Assembly: GCF_000003605.2 (NCBI RefSeq)
Contig: NW_003105608.1
Location: 166,373-203,887 of the forward strand
Direction of reading: 5' to 3'
DNA: 37,515 nucleotides
Origin: Saccoglossus kowalevskii
Lineage: Eukaryota > Hemichordata > Enteropneusta > Harrimaniidae
Part shown: piece after piece, positions 1 to 12,710 of the stretch
Layout of the letters: the number at the start of each line of letters is the position of its first letter
How positions within the stretch are numbered: position 1 is the stretch's first letter
Made by a program: the position numbers and the translations under genes
The notes under the pieces: generated by a model
What the model saw: only the letters and a program-made list of their open reading frames with translations
Databases searched by the model: none
What the model was told of the DNA's origin: nothing

Positions 1-2034
1 TTTTTACAAAAATACCTGGCTTGAAAGCCGAGATCCTGTGACACCACAGAGCAAACCAAAACCACGAGTAACATTCGATGGCACGGAGCGATGCGAAGTG
101 CGTGTTGCCACGTCACTAGTATAGTATAAATTTAGTAATTTGAAAGAATGAAATTTTTAAACTCCTTTCCAAAAACAAACCAAATACACCCTCAAAATAA
201 AGCCAGACACAGACTGCTTGATTGCAAGCGATATGTAATCTTGTCTTGGAAAGTGATGCCTTGTCCGCTCACATGTTTTCGTATCCGTTCAGAAAACCTT
301 TTCTCTACGAACTAATATGTAGAGGCAATTTGTTGGAATATTGTCCCTTAACATTTAATAATGTTATATCCTAGATAACTTTCCTTGGGGAGGGGGGGGG
401 GTCGTATTGTAAAATGGAATCGCAAATCAGAAAATTTTCTCAGTCAAAACATGGAATGTAGTCGAAACAATTAAATGGTTTAATAAACAAAACAGCATAA
501 ACAAAACCATTGGATTTGTATACTCGTGTGCACTGCAACCACACTATATATTTATGGTAAACGAAAAAAAAGTTTATTTGTTTTCAAATCTCAAACAATA
601 TTTTCTTGTAAATGCAAGATCAGTTTCTTCTGTAATATTCCTTATTGTAAATGTTTAAATAAAACAAAATAGACTTTTCACTATTTGTCAATGCACGTGA
701 CCATTTACGTTAGTTTCGCCCTCTAGTGGCAGGGCGATTCTGTGACGTCAAAATAACGTACATGGGTGAGTGAACAAAATGTCGTTCAAATCGACAACTG
801 TGTTTATAGTAGTTTGTCATCTAGAATATTATAAATGCCGTAAATATCTCAAAAGCATACCCTTCATTGGTCGATGTAACGATATACCCCATGAAAACAT
901 TGTCTCCAGAGGGCGCGATATATAGAAAAAGGTGCATTCTAGTGAACAATCTTACACGATTATGGTAAACATTGGAGAATACGAAAAAAAAAACATTATT
1001 TGAATTGGAGTAAGATATAAACAAATAAAGTAATCAAAATAACTAATTTTATATAGAATTGTGAAGTAATTCACAATAATTAAAAAAAAGAGCAGCAATA
1101 TTTAAATTTTCAATCATAAAAAACTATTTCGAAGAATAAAATACGCGACCAATTTCAAGACAGCATGGAAAGACACTGGGTCATCACATCTAAACCACAT
1201 CTAAATTAACTATCGAGAATATACAACGAAGTTTCTATTTGTATACAATAAAGAGGCATATTCGAAACTATCTGCATATTTATGTTTTGTTGAGTACTCT
1301 TATTTAACTATACAATTCACTCATATTTGAAAATATAAATATATATATATCTTGAATATGTATACGATAATGTCGACCACGTTATTCGTGTTCTATTATA
1401 GACGTTTAGACACATAACACATCGCAGGAAATAAGTGAATATTCAATGGGTAATATGTAAACTACATTGTGATAAATATTGTCATACAATATTACTTTCA
1501 TTATGTAAACCTTTCTATTCGTCCTACAGTCACACACTTTGATGAATTCAGTAGTGTATCGCATGACGCTATTGTACTGGGCGGATGTTATACTGGGCCA
1601 GCTAGCGGTGGAAATGTTATTTTTTATATATGATAATTAATTTTAGGAACAAACTTGTAAAATCGGATCAAGACTAAAAAAGGATAACATGAAAAATAAA
1701 ATTGCCACAGGAATTTATAATATGATAGCGACTCATATCCTGTTCAATGTTGGCACTAAATGGAATGGTGTGGAGGTGATTCCGGGGGGGGGGGGTTACT
1801 CCCATAGTTGAAATAAACGGGTATGCGCCGCTGTTTTGACTCCCTCTTATCACGGTCGAGAAATGTTTGAGCCAAAAGGCGCCCTTAAAGTCGATCTTTA
1901 AACTGGCTACTAAGTACTCCCACCTCTTCCGGGAGGTGATAACTCGATGATGCAATGATAGACTAAGCATTGAGCTTTATAACATACGAGATTATAAGTT
2001 GGATTACTAGATTGATCACTGTATCGTGATTTTT
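1..2034. other. No gene seen; 3' flank of gene A
   Basis: AT-rich, with short G-runs (389-401, 1784-1794) and small (AT)n tracts. Open frames are short and have no recognisable domain. No WWE- or UIM-like exon was found here on the minus strand, supporting the gene A stop at 2035. Two CTCF-like words occur at 716-729 and 903-916. Confidence 0.7.
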
Positions 2035-2226
2035 TTACAGAATTGAGCAACAACTTGAGTGTTTTTTATTTACTAATGGTGCCGTAGAGACGATGTTATT
2101 AACAGCATGGGGTTCTTGTTGTTCTGGCGGCGCAGGTAATGCCAGCAATCCTCGTCTCTCCGTGGTGGACGTATCTTGAGTGCTAAACGTCATTGATTCA
2201 GCCTCGGCATCCAAGTCATCATCATT

Positions 2227-2278
<52 letters not shown>

Positions 2279-5200
2279 GCATCAGCATCATCATCATCAT
2301 CATCGTTAACTGCATTGGCCAATTGTCTCAACATTGCTAGAGCTAGCAATCCACCCAATAATTCTCCGATGTCACCATCTGTTTCTTCCTCCACATCTAG
2401 AGTTACATAGAGTAAGTACGAATGGAATTAAAAACAAGTTTCTAGAAATTCAATTCGATGTGATTCTTGTTCCACATACTTGCAGTTATCTCGTAGATGG
2501 GTTGCTTGGTTGGTTATATTTACTATCGCACCAGTCTTCGTCGCGATATTTAATTGATTGAAATAATTTCTGTTTTTAATTGTACTTCCTAAACCAAATA
2601 AGTCACTCAAGTTCGTACCTTGATCTAAAAGTCTGAGGTCATTGTGTTCTTTACCATATCTATAGTTGCCTCTCTTTCCGTTTGGCCAGCGAACCTACAA
2701 AGATATTGTAAACATAACATAACGTCACGTTACTATCTAATTCAAATCCGCTGTAGGCATAGACTTCATTTTTTTCTTGGTGCCTATACCTATATCGAAT
2801 TTTAATCAGATTGATTGCACTTTTATGTAGCTTATCATATTGGCAGCTTTCGTATAACACTTACTAGAACATTAAAGTCTGCATTTGGCGCCAAACGATA
2901 CACCGCCCCGATATTGCCAGTTCCGCCATCTTGGTTACCCCATTCCCAGTCAGGTCCTGTTAACATATTTTTAAAATGATGTATCTTTCAACGACACTAA
3001 CATATATTAGAATCGATTATACGTGATGTTAACACAAATCACGGCAACACATTTGTTTTATGTGGGTTGAAGACATTGTACGTACCTCGTATTACCCGCA
3101 CACCAACTTTAACTGTGTCACTAGAAGATAGTTTTCTGGGTTCATCAACCACCTATTGTAAAAAAGGTGATATGGTTAATTGCGTCATCCGACATGTTTT
3201 ACAAATAAACGTGTAAAATTACGATTACAATGTCTGAAATTACAGTGATGTACAAACTGTATCCTTTAGATGAATGTAAACACGAACAACGTCGACAAAT
3301 AATCTTAATCAAATGTCGTGCTATGTCGATTCTTTTATTTTTAGTTGCAGTCTATTGTTATATGGCGTCTCATTATCGCCATATGTGGAGCCGAATGTAC
3401 AAAATCGTTCCTAAGAAATTAAAAAACACACAAACCCAAATCTAATCACCTTAATGGTATAAAATACTGAAAATTACAACGGATCAGGAATACTGAGATT
3501 AACCCAATCATTGTGACTCGAAAACCTGCGTGTCCAATCCAAAATACTCGCACCAAAAAAATAAAGAAAAAAATCGTAGTTTTAAGTTCGAATGTTCCTA
3601 TATAGGCAACAAACTTACAGGGCAATTAGTATTTAAACCTGGTTCTGTTTTCAACATTATCAAATATATTGCTGAATATCGCTTATAAGGGTCATCAAAC
3701 CAGTAGAAGGTGACGTGGGTCCCAGCATGCTTTGTTTTGAAATAAGTGGCCATAATGACGTTATTGTTCAATAGTGGACGGTTGTTGATGTTGTTTGTAG
3801 GAAAAAAACTCTTTCTCAGTTCCAAACAGTACTCGTTTACTAGTTTCTTTGTTCTCAAGAATATTTTAGACTGTTTCTTTCAAAACTAGAATGTTCTTAC
3901 ATTATTCAAGTGAAAAACACAGACCCCCAGTATTTGAAGTGACACTCTACTACATTTCAAAATAGTTAAGCAGGTAATTTAGTAGTTCCGTAATTGAATC
4001 AGGTGCGATTTCTCATTTCTACAGGTCATTGGCCCATTGTCTGTACCAAAAAGAGTTACGCGACACACGTAAGCTGTGCAACGCACAGCCCGCGATGGGG
4101 CTACAGAGAACTCGCCAAAACTCCACTGCCTTACCCGTTTGGGGTCTCGGTTCTCTAGTAAACGCTAGTTCGCTAGGACCTCGACACCAAACAGGCCGCT
4201 TACTTCCGCTAGCCATATAACAGCCACAGTCATGGGCGGTGGTCGTCGCGCAGTGCGTGTTCGAACGGTGCGGCCCTTCAACTCTCAGTAAAACCGATGA
4301 AAGGTTATTAGACAGTTTCAGTAGCAGGCCCGTAGCCAGCACCTTTGAATAGAGGGTTCGAAAACAACAATAATATATTTTATGTGAATTTTAGAATATT
4401 CAAAAAGTGTCATTGAACTTAAATTTTTATATTCTCGGTTTTAAATTCAATTGGTTTACTTTGTGTTACATTGGTAAGTTATTTCACATAACATCTTTGA
4501 ACTATTTTAACATTTTAGAGGAAGGAGCCATTCCCCACCCATAGACAAACACACCCACACTCTAGATCCACTTTGGAAAAATGTTGTACACAAGAAAGAC
4601 AAGACTGTACGTATTATTGTCTAAGCATTTTAAGGTGGAATGCTACTCACGAGTTTTTTCGCTCTTCGCAGACGTTAGCGCACATAAAAGTGACACGATT
4701 TCATGTCGAAATCTGTCTACAATTATTCATTTTAGTATTAGTCAATTTTGTATTATGTAATTTTATTTATGTACAGGGCCTCAGCCCATCGTACAAAATG
4801 TAATGGGCAGAAAAGTGCATAGCACGTTTTAAACACAATACAACATCCATGTAAACATATGGTACTAAGTTAATCTGAATTCATATTCATCTCGTCGCTT
4901 GAAAACTTTTAAAAGATACAAAGCTATTTGATATATGGTGTGGCAGTTTGTGTAGCGACGAAGTAAGCCCAGACTGTCAGTATTTGCATAATTGCATAGG
5001 GTTATTGACAAAAGATCAGCCCTTAGATCATTATAAAATGGACATATAAAAACAAAGTGAATGTCATTTTCCACCATGCTAAATTCAAATGTATCACTGC
5101 AAAAAAACTAAAAATTTAGTGATCTAACTGTATTTTTGTGTGTCTGCCTAATTCAACATTATGTTTATAGCCAAAACAGCGAAAACTCGTCAGTATATAT

Positions 5201-8200
5201 TTAGTCTATAATTGCCTGCCAATAAATCTCCCAGGTTATAATATTACTTTGATTTTTCCGAAAGTATACAGCCTGGATGACTGTGAAATTGAAGCATGCC
5301 ATTCTTGCTGACAACATTTTTTTATTCTTTGAGTAAATATCTCTAAGAAATTTGCAGTATCTCCAACTTGTTTTTCAAACCAGACAATGCCGAAACCAGA
5401 TTTGAACAGGAGATTTTTATGCGGATTTCTCAAGTAAGTCTGCCGTTTAAGCATGATATATCATGTTTTTGGGTTCCAGCTATTTTATACTTCAAGTAAT
5501 TTTAACCAATATGAGATACAACGCTTGAAATAACCACAGCATAATGGCAGCCTTCCACATTCGTTCAACATCGCTACATTGTTTGTACAACTATTAACGC
5601 TCAGTAGATATCTGCAAAATATTGTCTGTACCCTCCCGATTTCCGAATTTCCGTGCCCCCATATCGCTACCATAAGAACTGGCCGACACAATGATTGCAT
5701 CAAACAAATTAAATGCACCAACCAATGGCATACCACCAAGTTTCTTACAGTATGTAAATTTTTTGGTTCACTGTAAATCTGTTTTCAGCGGGCGGTAAAA
5801 TAATGTGCATATAGTGACAGTTTAGCAGCGATCTCGATAGATCTCCCTTTTATGAACCCACTAAAGATATAGAAAATGTTTTAAGACATAAAAAAAAACG
5901 TATAAAAAATATGTTTCAGTACTGAAGCAACACTGTGGGGTAAATTGTTGGCTGCAATAAGCTCTTCGACCTATAATACAACTCGTGATGATAAATCTTA
6001 GCTGTACACTGTTGTCCAATAACACAGGCTACACATACTAATACAGTGAGTTGACTACATTTGGCTGATACACTTGGAACAAAACAGTATATATGCCATC
6101 ATTAACTTGAAGAATACAAAACTAATGAACCAAACTAGGAAAGTACAGTGTCGTGTTGTCGTGTCAATCCCGTTCGATCCCCAAACTTTACTAACTGAGT
6201 AGCACAAGACAAACGACCCTATTCAGGACCACCACATCATTCAGAGAGTGACTACCATTACATTATTGTTTCAATGTTGTTTTAATATTTAACATCAGCT
6301 GCTTGAACGCGATCTTTATTACACCATCGCGGAATCACCAAATAACAACTTTTTTTTGGATTTGCTGCTGAGACGGCGTAACTTGACATTTAAAGCTCAT
6401 TGCCACCAAAATGCTCATTACTATGCAATTTTAGCTGAGCCTGATAGTTACCTCACTGAGTCAAGTGATGATAATTATTTTAATTAATACTGTTGGTTTT
6501 ATTATGTTCTAATCTACGATCATAAATCTATTCACAAAATTTAGGGGGTTCGACCGAACCCCCCGAACCCCCCAAACTACGGGCCTGAGTAGTAACACTA
6601 AAAATGTGAAAAAAACTAGGCTAACTGTGCACTACTGGAAATCACGCAATTATGTGTAAGGCTTCATTGATACATTTCACTAAACATACAATCCTTTATC
6701 TTACAGGTGAAATTACAAAACATTCAAATAATTTAAATAATAAAATAATTCACTCATAATAAATTAGAAAAATAAATTGTTAGGGGTTCGCACGCTACTT
6801 TAATTCCACAGCACACATTTTAATTCACAGCACTTAAGTTCTGCTGCGATGACAACAAATTCTGCCGATTACCACTCCAATCCATTCTAACTATGCTTAC
6901 AAACACACTTACCCTCAAATCTCTTGCATTTTCAGCACCATGTCGATAAGTATTAGTTCTCCCATTGTCCCATTCTACTTCAACAGTGCCTGTCGAGACG
7001 TAAACAACGAGAACATGTACTATCAAAAGTTCAACGCCCACATGTCCCGTAAATCTTTTATATGGAAATACATTACTTTATTGTGTTTACCTCCCTGACT
7101 GTGCTTGACTACAGTACCAGGGCCGCGGCTATCTTGGTTTCCCCATTTCCAGTCACGGCCTCGGCGAACACGTGCACCAAGTGTTGGGTAACCAGGTAAC
7201 TCCTTATAGTAAGTGAAATAATAATGAAATTCCCAGACACAACAACCCACAAGTAAAGTTATTGCTGAAATTACTTTTTATATGATTTTTATCTTCTGTG
7301 AAACATTTAAAGGAATCTTACCTGGTCTTTTGAGTCTTTGTCATCGTTATCAGATAGGACCAACATAGCCAAGAGAAGTGTAGATAGCCCTTGCTGGACA
7401 TATTGAAGCAATAACGGACACAACATGTTAGTTTATTTGACATAGTGTGAGTGTTTTATAATAGTATGAGGTTCTGTAAATTTTTCTACATCATGGAACG
7501 ACATACTAATCTGACTAACACAGTGCAGTATCATTGGGTATGAACAGCATGCCACGTTTGATGATTGAGTCCATACGAAAGAAGTGTCAGGCTTACAGGG
7601 AGTGCCAGTTACACGGCTGATAAGATTGATGGGTCACATAGGAGAGATGGCCATAAAAATGGGGGGGGGGGGGTCATTAACGGAAACAAATCTGCACGGC
7701 TAAATTCTAAGGGAAATATATTTCACAAAAAAAACAGCAAAAGAAACACAAATTCATTATCATTCATTCACCAGTCAGCCGTATCCACTTATATCATGTA
7801 TCATTATACTTTTTTGTTTAACAAAAATACATTTGTGCTTCTATTTTGGGTTTTGTGCATTCGTTCATTGTGTATATTTCCCTTAGTTTAGAAGCATTCA
7901 AACCCAATGAATGTGGTTGGAAACTTGTATTGGTGAAAAAATGTATTTAATCATTCTTTGAAAAACAATATTTAACAAAGTTCACAATACACAAACGCCA
8001 TTATAGATGCAGAAGTGTTTGACCTACTAATTCATATGCATGATTGTATTCCTTACCAGTTCATCGTCTTCCACGGATTCTCCCATTTGTTGCATAAACT
8101 GACGAAGCAACAACAGATTTCGCAAATGCTGCAAATCTAGGAGAAAAACAGATGTTACACTTTTAGGACATTCGTCTCACAAGCACAAATGGCAACATCG

Positions 8201-11200
8201 AAATGAGTATTTCCAAGTATTGAAAGCGGCATGCCATATACTAATACATCATCAAAAGTATTATGTCAGCGCCATCTGACTACGACGGTCTCCCGTGACG
8301 TCAACAAGACCAAGTTCGGAATAAGAGATTCAGATATATAACGCTGGTTGACTGAATATAGCAAATCTTTAAAAAAGAGTATTTGTTTAATTGGTGGACG
8401 ATCACAGGTCAAATATATTTCAAACTATAAACGGCGTATTTTACAACATTTGCCCAAGGAATTGTTTTGTCGCTAGAGGGCGTAATTCACAGGAACAGCG
8501 TATTGAGCATGCGCATATGCACGTAACAACACCCAAAAGTACACACTGGTGAATCTAAATTGTATATCGACCCTTATTCGTACCACATACCCCATTCCTC
8601 CAGTTGAACTGGAGTGTTTTCTTTGAAGACGTCGTCTTTGCAACATTTTTTTTGAATATTTGAATTATTTTCAGGGCCATTCTGTTGGAGGAGATAGTCA
8701 CAACATGTTGCTCCTACATAGCCTGAGGGTCAGGTCGATGTATAATTTATGTCAACGTTATATTTTAACAATTAAAAGAACGACATTTTCTCAACAAATT
8801 ATTATTTATGTAGTAATACATAAAGGAAAATTACCGCCTGAAAACTTTGCCACAAATTGAATGAGCAGTACTTGTTTTCGAAAAAAATTCGTTAGTTGAC
8901 TGATATCATCGGCTAAAACAAACATTCCATTGGTAAACTTTGCAACGACAGATAGTAATTCCTGAAACGATAGAAGGCAAATTGACATTGACGTTGATGT
9001 ACAAAATTGTATGTCACCAAAAAATTGACAATAGTGGAAAAAAATGTACACCAAAAAGTTCTCATGAAGTTATCATTAGTTTTCGAATGTGTTCATACCC
9101 CAATACACATGACACTATCATCAGTACACTACCTTATCAACGTCCATGCCACAACCAACACATGCAATTGGGATAGGATGCGGTAATCCAACAGTTTTCC
9201 ACAAGGGCCCATAGGTCATGGCCACTTTTACTACTTCATCTTTGCTCTGAATAAGACAATATGATTATTTCAGAGCAAATCTCCATCATACAGGGTATTT
9301 TGTATAGATAAGTGTTTTGAGGTTTCGGTTGGTTGGTTGCTCTCTTTGTTGCTAGACACAATACATCGGTTGTGTCTGCACAATACACACATAATTCACG
9401 GAACAGTAAACATTCGTTATCTATTATACATTACAACTGGCAGCCAGAATGATGTCACTGACCACTACCACCAAAATGTTCTTTGACTGTCACAGTTTAG
9501 CAGTTTATTTCCTTGGTCGGTCTAAGTAACCCGGATGTGGTTGACTTTTACTCACACTTGGTTTGCCATTAGTCATCAAAATAATCCGGGGTGTCAGTTT
9601 TCTCCCACCAGCAAGGTTAAGAACTCCGCCTAGGTAATTTTGAAAAAAAAGAATGGTCATCGGAATGTTGATCAAATCAAGCAACTGATCAAAAAATAAC
9701 AAATGACAAGTGTTTTACAAGAATAGTACGTTGCATTTTGGTGACTATTGATAGATACTAATTCTGTCAATTCTTTTCTAACGGGACGAAATGTTTTCGC
9801 CTGCTGTTGTGAGCTTCGGGCAAACCCATCGCCATGTTTCAGACAATTAATCTACCGGTTGCGCACGCTGACGTTATTTTGGAATCCATCTCTTTGGGTA
9901 AAGCCTGTTATTTATACTAAATTCGTGTGGAAACACGATCCTTTTTGAAATTCTAGGAGTGACAGAGTATAAAGAATGTGTTTATGTATATAATAAGCCA
10001 GACTACAAGGACGTTTTTGGATAAAAATCTGACCCAAGATAAAGTCCACTTAAAAGCCACAGACTCTAACTACCTATAAATATATATGTTTTGGGGGGAA
10101 TTCTCATACCTCTAAAGGCCTGTCAACTATTTCGAACAAATCCTTAATGAGAAAGGAACATTACCACTGTTTTCAAATGGAATGTGATACAACGCTATGC
10201 AATAATCGGTACACATAACGACGAATAAGTGGCCATTGCTTTCATACAATTTGCATACTGAAATTAAGGCAGGTGTGCGTAAGATCTAAGTAAACACAAA
10301 ATCATAGAATGGAATAGCCTAAAAATCATTGACAAACATTGACTTCAATACAGCTGCGTGTCTATTCATCATTGTCTTGTCTTGGCACAGTAAAACTTGG
10401 TCAGTCAATTTATAGGCGTATAAATAAGACTTGACTTGTATGATGGTCCTCAATGGAGCGATCTGATTCGCCGAGAAGCACTGGTTGCATTCCAATCTGG
10501 TCAGTTTCACAAATTATAGATTAACAAATACCATAATATTACACTATTCCTATTCTGAACTCGTTACATGGAATTTGTGGGCCAAACAAATATTTATTTT
10601 CGATTTGAAAAATGTTCCCTACTTTCCTTGAAAACAGTAGTTGGGTGATGTAGTTGGGTACCCATTTGCTCCAAAAGTGGCACCATCGGGTTTTATAAAT
10701 AAATAAAATATTGACGAAGTTGTCGCCTGATGTAAATAAAGTTCGTACCTCTTTCTATTATCTCTTTCATAGCCTCGAGAAGAGCATCAGACATGGGAGC
10801 TGGTCCACCAGCAACAAGGGAGTCTATTATTAGAAGAATACCAACACGTGCTTAAATTAAAATATGTGTTTTCTACAGAAAATTAAGTTTAATATTTTGT
10901 AGTGTACTTGAAGTAAATGTCAGCGAATCTTCCACTGGTTTTGTAGATATTTATGCTTTATAATAAATAATCTCCCACTCAATAAATACGGAGCCTCATT
11001 TTGAGCAAAGGGGGTGATTTTTTTCAGCAAGCAAGCCGTACATAAATTTTTTTTTTGATATATGATAACCCAGTCACCAAATAGCTTCAAGGTGACTCAG
11101 TACTTTAATACATGTATTACGAATATATTGTATGTAGCCTCCATAATTTGTGTCATATTTAGCCGGTTACTTTTAGATGCTTTAAAGAACATTGACGCCT

Positions 11201-11804
11201 CAGCGAATATAGTTCCAAGCAGATATAACTCCTTGAATCGTGTCCACTACTAGACATGGTCTCATTAAAAAATACTTTAAATAGCTATTGCTGTTTATAG
11301 AGCATGCAAACTGACATCTAACCCCTGAGTACATACATATGAGTGTGTACATACCACAAACCTTACAGAATCGTACATTTATAGGACAGTTTGTCAGCAA
11401 ACGTAGTGCACTGTGTTTACAAAAAAATCTGACCCGAGACCAAATTTCAATTCAGTGGTTCATTCAGACACAATTGTTTTGATCGTGTGAGGAATTTTAA
11501 GTTACAGCGAGTTGTGTACTAAACAATCGATTTTACTATCAGGTCAAGGGTTGAAGAAACAGGAACTTAAAGCCTAGTATTTACCTATCGCCTTGGCAAC
11601 TTTCACGTAGTCGTTTGTGAGCTGTTGCACAATTCTGACTTTACTACCGAATTCTACCACAGCGATGTTTTCTTTCAGGTCAAACTGTTGAGCTGTCTGC
11701 AATACCCCCACCAGAAATTCCTTACAGGCTGTTCTGAGCTCCTTTGTTCCCGTCCCTCTCATGCAGTCAGATGTGTCCAAACACAACACTGTATCTAGCG
11801 GCAT
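2035..11804 (-). CDS. Gene A: VWA - 2x MIB/HERC2 - poly-Asp - CaaX protein (515 aa, 13 coding exons)
   Basis: Coding exons on the minus strand: 11804-11585, 10823-10749, 9629-9556, 9246-9133, 8961-8835, 8136-8057, 7393-7322, 7202-7091, 6989-6913, 3152-3086, 2956-2865, 2694-2619, 2396-2035. All introns are GT-AG and the frame stays open to TAA at 2037-2035. The ATG at 11804 has A at -3; no signal peptide or membrane span is seen. Residues 1 to about 205 form a VWA fold, but the MIDAS site is degraded: DTSDC at 10-14 instead of DxSxS, GGPAPM (Ala82 for the metal Thr) and MTNG (Asn119 for Asp). Residues 206-254 are leucine-rich helix followed by an acidic run. Two MIB/HERC2 domains follow (about 262-317, with RGRDWKWGNQD; about 331-395, with RGPDWEWGNQDGG). 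The last exon adds a hydrophobic helix (405-425), an Asp-rich tract from 427, and the C-terminus KKHSSCCSIL, a CaaX box (CSIL) preceded by a second Cys and two Lys, as in geranylgeranylated proteins. It lacks the WWE and UIM of gene B. Function is unknown; membrane anchoring is inferred. A donor-like GTAAG lies just upstream of the ATG, so the 5' UTR may be spliced. Confidence 0.87.
2216..2304. repeat. (ATC/GAT)n trinucleotide repeat coding poly-Asp in gene A
   Basis: A nearly pure TCA repeat on the plus strand reads GAT on the minus strand and encodes the Asp-rich tract of the last gene A exon, with a few Ala and Asn interruptions. Length variation in steps of three would change the Asp tract but keep the CaaX frame. 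Confidence 0.9.
4019..4324. other. GC-rich block of unknown nature in gene A intron 9
   Basis: This block directly abuts the left edge of the TIR element and is plainly richer in G and C than the rest of the intron. It contains a perfect hairpin, GCTGTGC-AAC-GCACAGC (4073-4089). Both strands are open for 60-100 codons but show no known motif. It may be an older mobile fragment. Confidence 0.4.
4325..6587. mobile_element. TIR-bounded DNA element with 5-bp target duplication, in gene A intron 9
   Basis: The left end CAGGCCCGTAG (4325-4335) is the exact inverted repeat of the right end CTACGGGCCTG (6577-6587). Both ends are flanked by AGTAG (4320-4324 and 6588-6592), a 5-bp direct repeat expected of a target-site duplication. 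The right subterminal part contains the near-palindrome GGGGGTTCG-AC-CGAACCCCC (6544-6563) and a further GAACCCCCC; the left subterminal part has GAGGGTTCGA. CAGG termini would fit a hAT-like element, but no transposase is visible, so the class is uncertain. A LINE fragment lies inside it, either a later insertion or captured DNA. Confidence 0.65.
4690..5780 (-). mobile_element. LINE (non-LTR retrotransposon) 3' fragment, degenerate
   Basis: The minus strand carries, in order but in shifted frames, the C-terminal end of a non-LTR ORF2. At 5780-5485 are RPVLMVAIWGHGNSEI, VQTIFCRYLLSV and NECGRLPL, typical of the region after the reverse transcriptase. At 5454-5236 are GFGIVWFEKQVGD, FTQRIKKCCQQEWH and SSRLYT. 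At 5110-4865 is ENDIHFVFICPFYNDLR, the C-terminal Cys/His region. A 3' tail with TGGGCTGAGGCCCTGTACAT and AATAAA (minus strand, about 4762-4793) follows. No YADD/FADD catalytic motif or endonuclease is seen, so this is a 5'-truncated, decayed copy. The clade cannot be assigned by eye. Confidence 0.75.
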
Positions 11805-12552
11805 GGTTTCAGCTTACCAGCGACGACAGCGTGATTGTGGATGCACTAATTAATACATAACATATGAAACAATATTTTAAACAAAATATATGTTATTCAC
11901 ACTCTAGTCGAATTGCTCCCGCATTTCACGTTCTATGTCATAACATCATCAAAGTATGAACACAATATTTTGACCTACCGTGGACTGAATTTATTCGGTG
12001 TTTTGCGCTCTGAGTTTGCTGCTGCGCAATGCTTAACACTAAACTGCCAAATGAACTGTGAGGTGACACGTAAACAATACCACATTAAAAATCCAATACA
12101 ATTTACCTTGCACGCACGTCTCAATCCCACGGAACTGAATGCGGTTTTTGCCATGTGCGCACAATCACAGTGACATGTGCAGATACATCCCCATAATATG
12201 GTTGCAATAGTGTGCCACATCATGCACAAATAAATAGACAGACAACAATATTAACATACGTTTGGACAAATTTATATTCAGAAATTTAAAAAAATGCGAA
12301 ATACAGTCTACGAGTAAAGTTGGCATGATTCTTTTGGCTGATGTTTGGGAGAAAAGCAAACAAAAATATTGTTGTAATATGAGATATAAATTATAATATC
12401 GGGAACTATATTATATATAGTCGTTTTCTTTAATTCACAATAAAACCAATTATTATAATATGCCTTACACAATATTAAACGATAAGCCCACACAAGTAAG
12501 GTTAAGTTCATAGATTGATCAGTGATACAGATAGACTGATTGTTCATACGTT

Positions 12553-12710
12553 GGGCTAATCTGCACTGGCTCGGAAGGTTGTAAATGATTAGCTAGTTTG
12601 AATTTCTAATTTGCATAACATTACTGAGAATGAACGTGCATTCAACGCCACAAGTCTTTTGTTTTTTTAGCCAATCAGAATTCATCTTCCGAGCCAGTGC
12701 AGATCAGCAG
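12553..12710. mobile_element. 158-bp MITE with 8-bp target duplication
   Basis: ATCTGCACTGGCTCGGAAG (12559-12577) is repeated exactly in inverse orientation at 12686-12704. Including the outer bases, the terminal inverted repeats are about 25 bp with three mismatches. The element is bracketed by CATACGTT at 12545-12552 and 12711-12718, an 8-bp duplication as made by hAT-family transposases. There is no coding capacity. It lies in the gene A/gene B intergenic region. Confidence 0.75.

Noticed and set aside
2180-2410. Poly-Ser open frame on the plus strand
   Set aside because: It is the antisense of the GAT repeat in the last exon of gene A, whose frame is supported by splicing, homology and the CaaX end.
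7565-7891. 108-codon plus-strand frame with a poly-Gly start
   Set aside because: It lies in a gene A intron on the opposite strand, includes a poly-G run and shows no domain.
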